From: Mucilaginibacter pankratovii
GTDB taxonomy: Bacteria > Bacteroidota > Bacteroidia > Sphingobacteriales > Sphingobacteriaceae
Length of the DNA stretch: 64,000 nt
Assembly: GCF_014773265.1 (NCBI RefSeq)
Contig: NZ_JACWMY010000005.1
Location: forward strand, 62,001-126,000
Direction: 5' to 3'
Within the stretch, counting starts at the first letter, position 1. The number at the start of each line of letters is the position of its first letter. The notes under the pieces were generated by a model. The model did no database searches, had not been told where the DNA came from, and saw nothing but the letters and a program-made list of their open reading frames with translations. A program made the position numbers and the translations under genes. Below are positions 43,171 to 52,011 of the stretch, piece by piece.

Positions 43171-44214
43171 ATGCAATTTTTTACTCTAAAGGTTGTTGGT
43201 ATACATCAGGAAACAGAGGACGCTGTAACGGTATCCTTTAAGCAACCCGGCTTAAAAAAAATAAAATACCTGCCGGGGCAATACTTAACACTCACTTTCA
43301 GGATAAACGGACGGCGCTATATCCGGCCGTATTCGTTCTCATCCGCGCCTGCGGTTGATGCAAATTTAGAGGTTACCGTAAAGCGCGTGCCGGGCGGCAT
43401 CGTATCTAACCATATAATTGATAAGGTGAAAATCGACGACCTGGTGGAAGTGATGCCCCCAATGGGCGATTTTATACTGAACGAAGAGATTATTACCACC
43501 GAAACCCATATCGTTTTATGGGGAGCCGGGAGCGGCATAACACCCCTAATGTCGATAGCCAAATATGCTTTGCATAAAGGCATTGGCGGGCATGTTACGC
43601 TGGTTTACGGCAACCGCAATGCCGAGAGCGTAATTTTTCAGGATCAGATAAACGCCTTGTCTGCCGGGTTTCAAAACTTTTCTGCATGGCATTTTCATAC
43701 CCAGCTTTCTGTATCTCCGGGCAACCCGTACCTGGTGCAGGGCAGGATAGATCCAAACAAAGTTTTGGCTGTAATGCACACTGAGGGGGTGCTGGATGAT
43801 ACTATTCACTACATCTGCGGGCCGGCCGGTTTAAAAGAATCTGTAAAAGCTGCACTCTCCGCTTTAGGTATTGAAGGTAAAAACGTATATTCAGAGGATT
43901 TTGAAGTGGTACGCAACCCTGCCGATTTTGACGGCATTGTTACCCGCATGGTGGGTGTTACTACTAATGGCGAACGCACTGTAATTGAGGCAGTAAAAGG
44001 CAAAAGTATATTAGAGGCCGCGTTGGATGCGGGCATTGATATGCCATACTCCTGCCAAACAGGAAATTGCCTGGTTTGCAAAGGCCGCCTGCTAAAAGGC
44101 GATGTAAAGATGATTGGGGTAGAAAAATTACCCGACGGGCTGCAGCCTGATGAGCGTTTATTATGCAGCAGTTTCCCGCTTACAGATGATATTGAAATAC
44201 AAGTTGATCAATAA
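43171..44214 (+). CDS. Ferredoxin-type reductase for CDP-3,6-dideoxysugar (E3/DdhD role), inverted domain order
   Basis: The 347-residue flavoprotein has the FAD domain (about 1-100) with RPYSFSS, the NAD(P) domain with GAGSGITPLMSI and CGPAGL, and a C-terminal 2Fe-2S domain with C-X4-C-X2-C-X28-C (SCQTGNCLVC...LLCSS). The order is that of PaaE and related reductases. In Yersinia E3 (AscD) and DdhD the ferredoxin domain is N-terminal. It probably supplies electrons to the DdhC-type dehydrase at 52012. Its place directly before ddhA and ddhB supports this role. Confidence 0.85.
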   Translation: MQFFTLKVVGIHQETEDAVTVSFKQPGLKKIKYLPGQYLTLTFRINGRRYIRPYSFSSAPAVDANLEVTVKRVPGGIVSNHIIDKVKIDDLVEVMPPMGDFILNEEIITTETHIVLWGAGSGITPLMSIAKYALHKGIGGHVTLVYGNRNAESVIFQDQINALSAGFQNFSAWHFHTQLSVSPGNPYLVQGRIDPNKVLAVMHTEGVLDDTIHYICGPAGLKESVKAALSALGIEGKNVYSEDFEVVRNPADFDGIVTRMVGVTTNGERTVIEAVKGKSILEAALDAGIDMPYSCQTGNCLVCKGRLLKGDVKMIGVEKLPDGLQPDERLLCSSFPLTDDIEIQVDQ

Positions 44215-44223
44215 AAACAAAAT

Positions 44224-44997
44224 ATGAAGGTTGTATTATTAGCCGGCGGATTGGGCACGCGCCTTTCTGAAGAAACCGTACTGAAGCCGAAGCCAATGGT
44301 AGAGATAGGAAGTATGCCCGTGCTGTGGCACATCATGAAAATATACTCCTCCTTCGGTTTTAACGATTTTGTGGTTTGCCTGGGCTATAAAGGTTATGTA
44401 ATAAAAGAGTATTTTGCCAACTACTTCCTGCACAGATCTAACGTTACCATTGATCTTTCTGACAACTCCATCCAGGTACACGATTCGCAGGCCGAGCCCT
44501 GGAAGATCACACTGGTAGATACCGGTAACGAATCTATGACCGGTGGCCGTATCAAACGCGTGCAACCCTTTATCAATAACGAACCCTTTATGCTTACCTA
44601 CGGCGATGGCGTTGGTAACATCAACATAAACGAACTGGTACAATTCCATAAAACCGGTGGTAAATATTGCACGGTAACCTCCGTACAGCCATCCGGAAGG
44701 TTTGGGGTGCTGGATATTAATGAGAAAAACGAAGTACATTCCTTTTTTGAAAAACCTAAAGGCGATGGCTCCTGGATAAATGGCGGCTACTTTGTATGCG
44801 AGTCACAGGTGTTTGATTACATAAAAAGCGGCGACGCCACCATTTGGGAAAAAGACCCCATGGAAAGCATAGCCAAAGATGGCCAGATGGACGCCTACAG
44901 GCACAATGGCTTTTGGCGCCCTATGGATACGCTGAAAGATAAACACGACCTTAACGAAATGTGGGATGCAGGCAACGCTCCCTGGAAGATATGGTAA
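44224..44997 (+). CDS. ddhA: Glucose-1-phosphate cytidylyltransferase
   Basis: Makes CDP-glucose from CTP and glucose-1-phosphate, the first step of CDP-sugar synthesis. MKVVLLAGGLGTRLSEETVL, then KPKPMVEIGSMPVLWHIM is the nucleotidyltransferase signature, FMLTYGDGVGNININEL carries the metal Asp, and GSWINGGYFVCESQVFDYI is RfbF-specific. The length of 257 is normal. Gaps of 9 and 3 bp to neighbours show one operon. The synonym is rfbF. Confidence 0.95.
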   Translation: MKVVLLAGGLGTRLSEETVLKPKPMVEIGSMPVLWHIMKIYSSFGFNDFVVCLGYKGYVIKEYFANYFLHRSNVTIDLSDNSIQVHDSQAEPWKITLVDTGNESMTGGRIKRVQPFINNEPFMLTYGDGVGNININELVQFHKTGGKYCTVTSVQPSGRFGVLDINEKNEVHSFFEKPKGDGSWINGGYFVCESQVFDYIKSGDATIWEKDPMESIAKDGQMDAYRHNGFWRPMDTLKDKHDLNEMWDAGNAPWKIW

Positions 44998-45000
44998 CCT

Positions 45001-46095
45001 ATGCTAAACAAACTGACGGAAGTTTATAAAGGCAAAAAGATATTTTTAACCGGGCATACCGGTTTCAAGGGCTCGTGGCTGTTAAAAATATTCAGCCTGC
45101 TGGGGGCGGATGTTAAAGGCTATGCTTTAGCACCCGAAGGGGAGCTTAACCTATATAGCGTGATCAATGGCGATGCGATGTGCCAATCGGTTATAGCCGA
45201 TCTGCGCGACCGGGACGCACTTAACGATGCCGTAACTAGCTTCGAACCCGATTTTATATTTCATTTGGCGGCGCAGCCCCTGGTGAGGTTATCCTACCAG
45301 ATCCCCTCGGAAACATTTGAAGTTAATGCCATAGGCACTGCTAATGTTTTGGACGCGATGAGGCTGCTTAACAAGCCCTGCAACGCGGTTTTAATTACCA
45401 CCGACAAGGTTTATCATAACAACGAAACGGATTACCCTTACAAAGAAACCGACCGCCTCGGCGGGTACGACCCGTATAGTGCGAGTAAAGCCTGCACCGA
45501 ATTGGTGATCGATTCGTACCGCAACTCGTTCTTTAATACAAACACATACGATAAGCACCAAAAAGCTAATGCCGTGGGCCGCGCAGGCAATGTAATAGGC
45601 GGGGGAGATTGGTCTAAAGACAGGTTGATACCCGATATTGTACGTGCTTTGGCTGATGATAAGGAGATCGAGATCCGTAACCCAAATTCAGTGAGGCCAT
45701 GGCAGCATGTTTTGGAGCCGTTGTTTGGGTATTTGTTGTTGGGAGCAAAGCTTGCGGAACAGCCAACGGTCTACTCTGAGGCATACAATTTTGGCCCGGA
45801 TGTGAATGATGCTTTCCCGGTGCAGAAGATGGTAGAACTTGCCATTAAATGCTGGGGCAGCGGCAGTTATTTCACCAATGTGGATAGCAGCCAGCCGCAC
45901 GAAGCCGGTTTGTTAAAACTGGATATCACCAAAGCAAAGAACGCGTTAAACTGGAAACCTATGTTTAATGCCCAAAAAGCGGTGCAATACACTATAGACT
46001 GGTATAAAAATTATTATACCGAAAAGGATAAAGCAGATGCTTACACCGAAGAACAGATCCTGGCATTTTTAAACACATTGAATGACCAGCAATAA
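45001..46095 (+). CDS. ddhB: CDP-glucose 4,6-dehydratase
   Basis: Extended SDR converting CDP-glucose to CDP-4-keto-6-deoxyglucose. Nucleotide motif GHTGFKGSWLLKIF is the RfbG variant of GxxGxxG. HLAAQPLVRLSY, TTDKVYHN (equivalent to TTDEVYG-type) and the catalytic YSASKACTE follow. GRAGNVIGGGDWSKDRLIPD is diagnostic for this enzyme. The length of 364 is typical. The 14-bp overlap with the next gene supports coupling. The synonym is rfbG. Confidence 0.95.
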   Translation: MLNKLTEVYKGKKIFLTGHTGFKGSWLLKIFSLLGADVKGYALAPEGELNLYSVINGDAMCQSVIADLRDRDALNDAVTSFEPDFIFHLAAQPLVRLSYQIPSETFEVNAIGTANVLDAMRLLNKPCNAVLITTDKVYHNNETDYPYKETDRLGGYDPYSASKACTELVIDSYRNSFFNTNTYDKHQKANAVGRAGNVIGGGDWSKDRLIPDIVRALADDKEIEIRNPNSVRPWQHVLEPLFGYLLLGAKLAEQPTVYSEAYNFGPDVNDAFPVQKMVELAIKCWGSGSYFTNVDSSQPHEAGLLKLDITKAKNALNWKPMFNAQKAVQYTIDWYKNYYTEKDKADAYTEEQILAFLNTLNDQQ

Positions 46096-47131
46096 AATTG
46101 TTTTAGAGGACCTGGAAGCAATTCGCCAATCGGTAATTGATTGGGGCCGCTTTGACGGTAAAACGGTTTTAATAACAGGTGCAAATGGTTTTTTACCGGC
46201 CTATATGGTAGAAACGTTATTGTATGTTAATGCAATGGCCGGTATTGATGTAAAAGTTATTGCGCTTGTACGAAATATCGCGAAAGCAAAAAAACGTTTT
46301 GCTGAATACGCTGATGATAAAAATCTGAGCTTTGTTGAGCAGGACGTAAGTCTACCGGTTCAAACAAGCGAAAAGGTGGATTTTATTATCCACGCGGCCA
46401 GCCAGGCCAGCCCAAAATACTACGGCACCGATCCGGTAGGCACTTTAAGCGCCAACGTATTGGGCACTTTAAATATGCTGAACCTGGCAAAGGAAAAGGG
46501 ATCCGAATCGGTTTTATATTTTAGTTCGGGCGAGGTTTACGGCCAAATTGATGATGCACACAACCCGGTAAAAGAAGATTACTACGGTTATCTCGACCCC
46601 ATCCAGGTGCGTTCCTGCTATGCGGAAAGCAAACGGATGGGCGAGAATATCTGCGTAAGTTATTACAAGCAGTATGGCGTAAGCGCCAAAGTAGTGCGCC
46701 CGTTTCATACCTATGGGCCGGGAATGCTGCTGGATGACGGCCGTGTTTATGCCGATTTTGTAGCCGATATAGTGAATGGCCGAAACATAGAAATGAAGAG
46801 CGATGGCTCGGCACGGCGGGCTTTTTGTTATTTAAAAGATGCCACCATCGGTTTTTTTACCGTATTATTGAACGGCACACCCGGCGAGGCCTATAACGTT
46901 GGCAACCCGGATGAAGAACACAGTATTTTAGAACTTGCCGAAACTGTTGTAAAATTAAGCGACGCCGGGTTAAAGGTTATTAAGGTGGAGACCGCTGCCG
47001 GCAACCAGTATTTAAAGAGCCCGTTGTTGCGCAACACCCCGAATGTAGATAAATTGCTAACTTTAGGCTGGCACCCGCAAACAAATATTGCGACAGGATT
47101 TAAGCGCACGATTGACAGTTACCTTGTATAA
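46082..47131 (+). CDS. NAD-dependent epimerase/dehydratase-type SDR (first of two in the CDP-sugar block)
   Basis: The 349-residue extended SDR has Rossmann motif TGANGFLPAYMVETLL, with Leu-Pro where most have Ile-Gly, then HAASQASPKYYG, YFSSGEVYG and the catalytic pair CYAESKRMGE. VRPFHTYGPGMLLDDGRVYA and the C-terminal LGWHPQTNIATGFKRTI are UXS/RmlB-like. The exact reaction is unclear: ketoreductase or epimerase on the CDP-sugar. It overlaps ddhB by 14 bp and leads into the TPP enzyme (16 bp), so it acts in the same pathway. Confidence 0.85.
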   Translation: MTSNKIVLEDLEAIRQSVIDWGRFDGKTVLITGANGFLPAYMVETLLYVNAMAGIDVKVIALVRNIAKAKKRFAEYADDKNLSFVEQDVSLPVQTSEKVDFIIHAASQASPKYYGTDPVGTLSANVLGTLNMLNLAKEKGSESVLYFSSGEVYGQIDDAHNPVKEDYYGYLDPIQVRSCYAESKRMGENICVSYYKQYGVSAKVVRPFHTYGPGMLLDDGRVYADFVADIVNGRNIEMKSDGSARRAFCYLKDATIGFFTVLLNGTPGEAYNVGNPDEEHSILELAETVVKLSDAGLKVIKVETAAGNQYLKSPLLRNTPNVDKLLTLGWHPQTNIATGFKRTIDSYLV

Positions 47132-47147
47132 ATAGTTTTTACTATCC

Positions 47148-48962
47148 ATGAAAATAAGCGATGCTATAGCCGATTTTTTAGAAGAAAAAGAAATAAGGCA
47201 TGTTTTTGGAATAATTGGCGCGGGCAACGCGCACATCTTCGATTCGATATTCAGTAAAGGCTATACCGAAATAGTTTGCGTGCACCACGAGCAGGCGGCA
47301 TGTATGGCTATACAAACCTATTACCGCCTTACCGGCAAAGTTACCGCGGCCCTGCTCACAACAGGTGCAGGATCCACCAATGCCAGCACAGGCGTGGTTA
47401 GTGCCTGGGCAGATTCTATTCCCTGCATTGTTATCTCCGGTAACGAGAACTCAAAATTTATCGATCTGCATAAGGATGTAAGGATGTGGGGCGTACAGGG
47501 TTACGATAGTCCGCTGATGGTAGAAAAGGTTACCAAGTACGCAGGCCGCGTGCTCGAACCGAAAGACATAACCGTTGAGTTGAACAAATGCTGGGATATC
47601 GCTTTAGAGGGCCGCCCGGGCCCGGTTTGGCTGGATGTACCGATGAACATACAATCATCAGTAATTGATGAAAGCGCGATACTGCCGTATGAAAAACCTG
47701 CGGTGGTTGTACCTTCAAAAGATTTGCCAACACAGGTTAGCGGCATTGTTGCCGATTTAAAGGCCGCCAAACGCCCGGTGCTTTGGCTTGGCCACGGTAT
47801 CAGGTTAGCGGAAGCAGTTGACCTGCTGGAGCCTTTGTTGACCCAATTAGGCACGCCTGCATTGGTGACCTGGGCGGGTATAGATATGGTAGATTCTGAG
47901 CATCCGCTGGTTTACGGCAGAGCAGGTACTTATGGCCAGCGCTGCGCAAACTTTGTAGTGCAAAATTGCGATTACCTGCTATGCATTGGCACCCGTATGG
48001 CCATCCCGCAGATAGGCTACGAGATAAACGAACTTGCCCGCGAGGCGCAAATCGCCGTTGTGGATATCGACGAGCACGAATTGGCTAAATATGCTACGCG
48101 ATATAAAACTACGGTAGCGGCTGACGCGAAGGATTTTATAACCGAATTATTAGCGCAAACCAAAGATCTTTCAACCGACTACAGCGAGTGGGTTACTACC
48201 TGCGATAAATACCGCGAGGATTTCCCATGGGTAAATCCTTTCGACCATCTGGATAAGGATGGCTTTATCAACTCATATCCCTTTATGGATAAACTGAACG
48301 CCCATTTAAAAGACGACCAAATTATTGTGACCGATATGGGTACCGCCTTATTAAGCGGCCACCAGGTTTTAAAATTAAAAAAAGGCCAGCGCCTGATGAC
48401 CTCTACAGGCCTTGGCGAAATGGGCTACGGCCTGCCTGCAGCAATCGGCGCTTCTTTCGCTACCAATAACGGCGAGGTGATGTGTTTAAATTGCGACGGC
48501 GGCATGATGATGAACCTGCAGGAGCTGCAAACCATGGCACATCATAACCTGCCTATCAAACTGTTCGTTTTTAATAACGATGGTTACTTGATGATCAAAA
48601 ACACGCAGAAGGCACTATTCAACGGCCGTGCTGCCGGTACCGACCGTAAATCGGGCGTAAGCTGCCCGGATTTTTCGGCACTGGCTGATGCCTTTAAGTT
48701 CAAGAGTTTCAGGATTCGTACCTGGGAGGATTTTGATGAGATTATCCCACAGGTACAGGCGCACAACGGGCCGGTGATTTGCGAGGTGTTTACGCATCCG
48801 CACCAAACCTTTGTGCCGAAGTTATCACTGGCTATCCAAAAAGATGGTACATTGATATCGCCGCCGCTGGAAGATCTGTCGCCCTTTATACCAAGGGAAG
48901 ACTTGAGAGCTAATATGCTGGCAGGGCTGCACCCGAAATCGCAAACGATAGAAGTGAATTAA
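47148..48962 (+). CDS. Acetolactate-synthase-like TPP enzyme (YerE-like branch-forming enzyme candidate)
   Basis: The 604-residue TPP enzyme has the catalytic-Glu motif CVHHEQAACMA, the PYR-domain GAGSTNASTGVVSAWADSIP, the central TPP_M domain and the PP domain TGLGEMGYGLPAAIGASFAT, then NCDGGMMMNLQEL and FNNDGYLM (GDG...NN type cofactor motif). Closest in type to ilvB-like enzymes of sugar clusters. YerE of Yersinia attaches a 2-carbon unit from pyruvate to C4 of CDP-4-keto-3,6-dideoxyglucose, and the present enzyme sits among the same ddh genes. It may use a longer 2-keto acid (see findings). There is no small regulatory subunit nearby. Confidence 0.88.
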   Translation: MKISDAIADFLEEKEIRHVFGIIGAGNAHIFDSIFSKGYTEIVCVHHEQAACMAIQTYYRLTGKVTAALLTTGAGSTNASTGVVSAWADSIPCIVISGNENSKFIDLHKDVRMWGVQGYDSPLMVEKVTKYAGRVLEPKDITVELNKCWDIALEGRPGPVWLDVPMNIQSSVIDESAILPYEKPAVVVPSKDLPTQVSGIVADLKAAKRPVLWLGHGIRLAEAVDLLEPLLTQLGTPALVTWAGIDMVDSEHPLVYGRAGTYGQRCANFVVQNCDYLLCIGTRMAIPQIGYEINELAREAQIAVVDIDEHELAKYATRYKTTVAADAKDFITELLAQTKDLSTDYSEWVTTCDKYREDFPWVNPFDHLDKDGFINSYPFMDKLNAHLKDDQIIVTDMGTALLSGHQVLKLKKGQRLMTSTGLGEMGYGLPAAIGASFATNNGEVMCLNCDGGMMMNLQELQTMAHHNLPIKLFVFNNDGYLMIKNTQKALFNGRAAGTDRKSGVSCPDFSALADAFKFKSFRIRTWEDFDEIIPQVQAHNGPVICEVFTHPHQTFVPKLSLAIQKDGTLISPPLEDLSPFIPREDLRANMLAGLHPKSQTIEVN

Positions 48963-48973
48963 GAATCTACACT

Positions 48974-49870
48974 ATGAGCAAACTAAAGGTAGCCATATTA
49001 GGAAGCGGAAACATCGGGACAGACCTGCTGATCAAAATTCAGCGGTCGGAATACCTGGAGTGCGTGCTGTTCATCGGCCGTAACCTGTCATCGCCCGGTA
49101 TGGCAAAGGCCATTAGTTTGGGTGTAAAAGTGTCCGACCAGAGCATCAACGCTATTGTAAAAGACCCGGATTGTTGCGATTTGGTTTTTGATGCCACATC
49201 TGCAAAAGATGCGCAGCACCACTGGACGATATTGAAGAAATTAGGCAAGATAGTGGTTGATATGACCCCGGCGAAAGTAGGCGGTTTATGTATCCCGGCT
49301 GTTAATTTAAATGATGCCATCGCGCAACAAAATGTAAACATGGTAACCTGCGGCGGGCAAGCTTCAATACCGATCGCCTACCTCATCGGGCAAACACATC
49401 CGGAAGTGGAATATATAGAAGTGGTATCCAGCATTGCATCGCGCAGCGCAGGCCCTGCAACCAGGTTGAATCTGGATGAGTATATCGAAACTACCGAAGA
49501 GGGCGTAAGGCTATTCTCCGGCGCAAAAAGGGCCAAGGCTATTTTGAATTTGAATCCGGCCAATCCCTGCATCGATATGCAAACCACCATATTTGCCAAA
49601 GTAACCAATCCCAATATCGAAGCCTTGACGCTTGCGGTAGAAGCGATGGTAAAGAATATCAACTCCTATGTGCCGGGCTACCAGTTACTGGTATCGCCGA
49701 TATACGAGAACGGGCGTATTGTGGTGATGGTAAAAGCGCAGGGACTTGGCGATTACCTGCCAAAATACGCGGGCAACCTGGATATCATCAACTGTGCGGC
49801 AATTGCAGTAGCAGAGGAGTACGCCAAAAAAGCGGCCGACCCGGCTGCCATGAACTTTTTAGCAAATTAA
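48974..49870 (+). CDS. Acetaldehyde dehydrogenase (acylating), MhpF/DmpF-like
   Basis: NAD-dependent enzyme interconverting acetaldehyde and acetyl-CoA. It has the GSGNIGTDLL Rossmann motif, catalytic Cys in VTCGGQASIPI, SSIASRSAGPATRLNLDEYI and a C-terminal domain with NLDIINCAAIAVAEEYA. The length of 298 is normal. In catabolism it is complexed with the aldolase encoded next, and the same pair order is kept here with a 1-bp overlap. In a polysaccharide locus without any aromatic-degradation gene, the reverse direction (acetyl-CoA to acetaldehyde) is more likely. Confidence 0.92.
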   Translation: MSKLKVAILGSGNIGTDLLIKIQRSEYLECVLFIGRNLSSPGMAKAISLGVKVSDQSINAIVKDPDCCDLVFDATSAKDAQHHWTILKKLGKIVVDMTPAKVGGLCIPAVNLNDAIAQQNVNMVTCGGQASIPIAYLIGQTHPEVEYIEVVSSIASRSAGPATRLNLDEYIETTEEGVRLFSGAKRAKAILNLNPANPCIDMQTTIFAKVTNPNIEALTLAVEAMVKNINSYVPGYQLLVSPIYENGRIVVMVKAQGLGDYLPKYAGNLDIINCAAIAVAEEYAKKAADPAAMNFLAN

Positions 49871-50883
49871 TGAAGCAACATATACTCATCAGCGACCCAA
49901 CACTGCGCGACGGCAACCACGCCGTATCGCACCAGCTTTCTGCCAAACAGGTGGCGGCATATTGCGAGGCGGCGAATAACGCGGGTGTACCTATTGTTGA
50001 GGTAGGGCATGGTAACGGTCTGGGTGCCTCATCATTACAGGTAGGTGAAAGCCTGGAGAGCGATGAAGTGTTGTTAACTACCGCACGCAAACATCTAAGT
50101 AAAAGCAAACTGGGCATCCATGTTATCCCTGGGTTTGCAACCATACAGCGCGACCTGCGGATGGCCATAGAATGGGGTGTGGATGTTATCCGCGTGGCAT
50201 CTCATTGTACCGAAGCGGATATAACGCAGCGCCATATCGGCTACTCCCGTGAAAAGGGTAAGGAAACTTATGGCGTGCTAATGATGACGCACATGGCATC
50301 GCCCGAATTGCTGGTAGAAGAGGCACAGAAGATGGAGCTGTACGGCGCTGAAGGCATTATTATTATGGATTCTGCCGGCGCATATTTACCATCTGATGTT
50401 AGCGGACGTATCACTGCTTTGGTTGACGGATTGGCTATCCCGGTTGGCTTCCACGGCCATAATAACCTTGGGATGGGCATTGCCAACAGCATTGCCGCGA
50501 TAGAAGCAGGGGCAACTATGCTGGATGGAACGGCGCGTGGCTTTGGTGCAGGAGCAGGCAACGCGCAGCTGGAAGTGCTGATTGCGGTTTTGGAAAAAAT
50601 GGGTTATTCCACAGGTGTAAACCTGTATAAAATATTGGATGCCGCGGATATTGCCGAGCGCGAAATTATGCCGACGGTGCCCGTAATAAAATCTGAAAGC
50701 GTGGTAAGCGGACTGGCAGGCGTATTTTCGGGTTTCTCTAAACATGTAAACCGCATCTCCAAGGAATATAACGTTGATCAGCGTGATGTATACTTCGAGC
50801 TGGGCAGGCGCAAGGTGGTAGCAGGGCAGGAAGATCTGATCATAGAGGTTGTTTTGGATATTGTTAAACGCCGGGAAAAATGA
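49870..50883 (+). CDS. 4-hydroxy-2-oxovalerate aldolase, MhpE/DmpG-like
   Basis: Class II pyruvate aldolase, 337 residues. The start HILISDPTLRDGNHAVSHQL contains the Arg-Asp and His of the active site. PVGFHGHNNLGMG holds the HxH metal ligands, DGTARGFGAGAGNA follows, and the C-terminal domain matches the communication domain that docks on the dehydrogenase. It splits 4-hydroxy-2-oxovalerate to pyruvate and acetaldehyde, or condenses them. The start overlaps the dehydrogenase stop by 1 base and its end overlaps the next gene (ATGA). Confidence 0.93.
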   Translation: MKQHILISDPTLRDGNHAVSHQLSAKQVAAYCEAANNAGVPIVEVGHGNGLGASSLQVGESLESDEVLLTTARKHLSKSKLGIHVIPGFATIQRDLRMAIEWGVDVIRVASHCTEADITQRHIGYSREKGKETYGVLMMTHMASPELLVEEAQKMELYGAEGIIIMDSAGAYLPSDVSGRITALVDGLAIPVGFHGHNNLGMGIANSIAAIEAGATMLDGTARGFGAGAGNAQLEVLIAVLEKMGYSTGVNLYKILDAADIAEREIMPTVPVIKSESVVSGLAGVFSGFSKHVNRISKEYNVDQRDVYFELGRRKVVAGQEDLIIEVVLDIVKRREK

Positions 50884-51944
50884 AAAAAGAACAATTAAAC
50901 GACATAAAAGCCGATTGCAGGGCGTCGCTAAGCGGGTACATCCCATCGCTGGAGGCATTACGCGGGCAAAGCATTTTGGTAACCGGCGGTACCGGCTTTA
51001 TCGGTAAATGGCTTACCGAGGTGATCTCGGTATTAAACGACGAAGAAAACTTCGGCACAAAACTTTACCTGCTGGCGCGCGATATGGAAGATTACCGCGC
51101 CGAGGTGCCGCATTTGGCTGCGTTGAAGTATGTAACACTGATAGAGCAGGACATTCGTAATGTAAGTGTATTGCCCGAGGATGTCCGCTGGATCATCCAC
51201 GCAGCAGGTTCGCCGGATAACCGCACCCATGTAAGCAACCCACTAAAAACTATCGAAACGTTTTACAAAGGTACCCAGGCTTTATTGGACGCCTGTTTAC
51301 GTTTACCAGGACTGAATAAATTTGTACATCTTAGTTCAAACACCATATACGGCCATCCGCTGCAATCATCGCCCCAGGGCATCAAAGAAAGCGAGATAGG
51401 TATATCCGACAGCAACACCGTAAACGCAGCCTACAGCGAAGCAAAACGCATGGCAGAAACCGTTTGCGCTATCTATCGCAACCAGCAAAAACTGCCGGTA
51501 GTGATAACCCGCCCGTTTTCCTTTATCGGCCCATACCAAAACTTAGAAAAGCCGTGGGCCATCAACAATTTCATCAGGGATAGTATCCTGAACGGCCCCA
51601 TCCGAATTTTGGGTAATGAGAACACCATGCGCAGCTACCTTTACGGCAGCGATGTAGCCTGCTGGCTGTTGATGGCGCTGGCTAATGGCAAAACTGCTGC
51701 CACCTACAACATCGGTGGCGACGAGGCTATTTCGTTAAAGGATCTCACAGGTAAGATAACGGCCAATTTCCCAAACAAAATTGATGTGCTGCTGAAATAC
51801 TCAAAAACCTATCCTGCTCAATCATCCATATCTATACCCGATACCACGGCCATTAAGGAGGCATTAGGTGTAAAGCAACAAGTAAGTTTCGACAGCGCGC
51901 TGAAGAAGACGATAGCTTTTTATAAGGCACAGGGAAGAGGTTAG
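50880..51944 (+). CDS. NAD-dependent epimerase/dehydratase-type SDR (second in the CDP-sugar block)
   Basis: The 354-residue extended SDR has [47 protein letters not shown], catalytic [11 protein letters not shown] and [20 protein letters not shown]. The C-terminal substrate domain resembles RmlB/UXS-type reductases. Overlapping the aldolase stop by 4 bp, it probably acts last in the pathway, for example reducing the keto group left by the TPP enzyme (YerF role). Another possibility is a 2- or 3-position epimerase. Confidence 0.85.
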   Translation: MKKEQLNDIKADCRASLSGYIPSLEALRGQSILVTGGTGFIGKWLTEVISVLNDEENFGTKLYLLARDMEDYRAEVPHLAALKYVTLIEQDIRNVSVLPEDVRWIIHAAGSPDNRTHVSNPLKTIETFYKGTQALLDACLRLPGLNKFVHLSSNTIYGHPLQSSPQGIKESEIGISDSNTVNAAYSEAKRMAETVCAIYRNQQKLPVVITRPFSFIGPYQNLEKPWAINNFIRDSILNGPIRILGNENTMRSYLYGSDVACWLLMALANGKTAATYNIGGDEAISLKDLTGKITANFPNKIDVLLKYSKTYPAQSSISIPDTTAIKEALGVKQQVSFDSALKKTIAFYKAQGRG

Positions 51945-52011
51945 GGATTGGAGATTAGAAGCGAATAATAAGAATAAAGAAGAGAATTTACTACGTACTA
52001 AACACATTACT

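Noticed and set aside
47148..48962. Branched-chain amino acid acetolactate synthase (ilvB)
   Set aside because: No small subunit or other ilv gene nearby, and the gene is embedded among CDP-sugar genes. Kept as ALS-like only.
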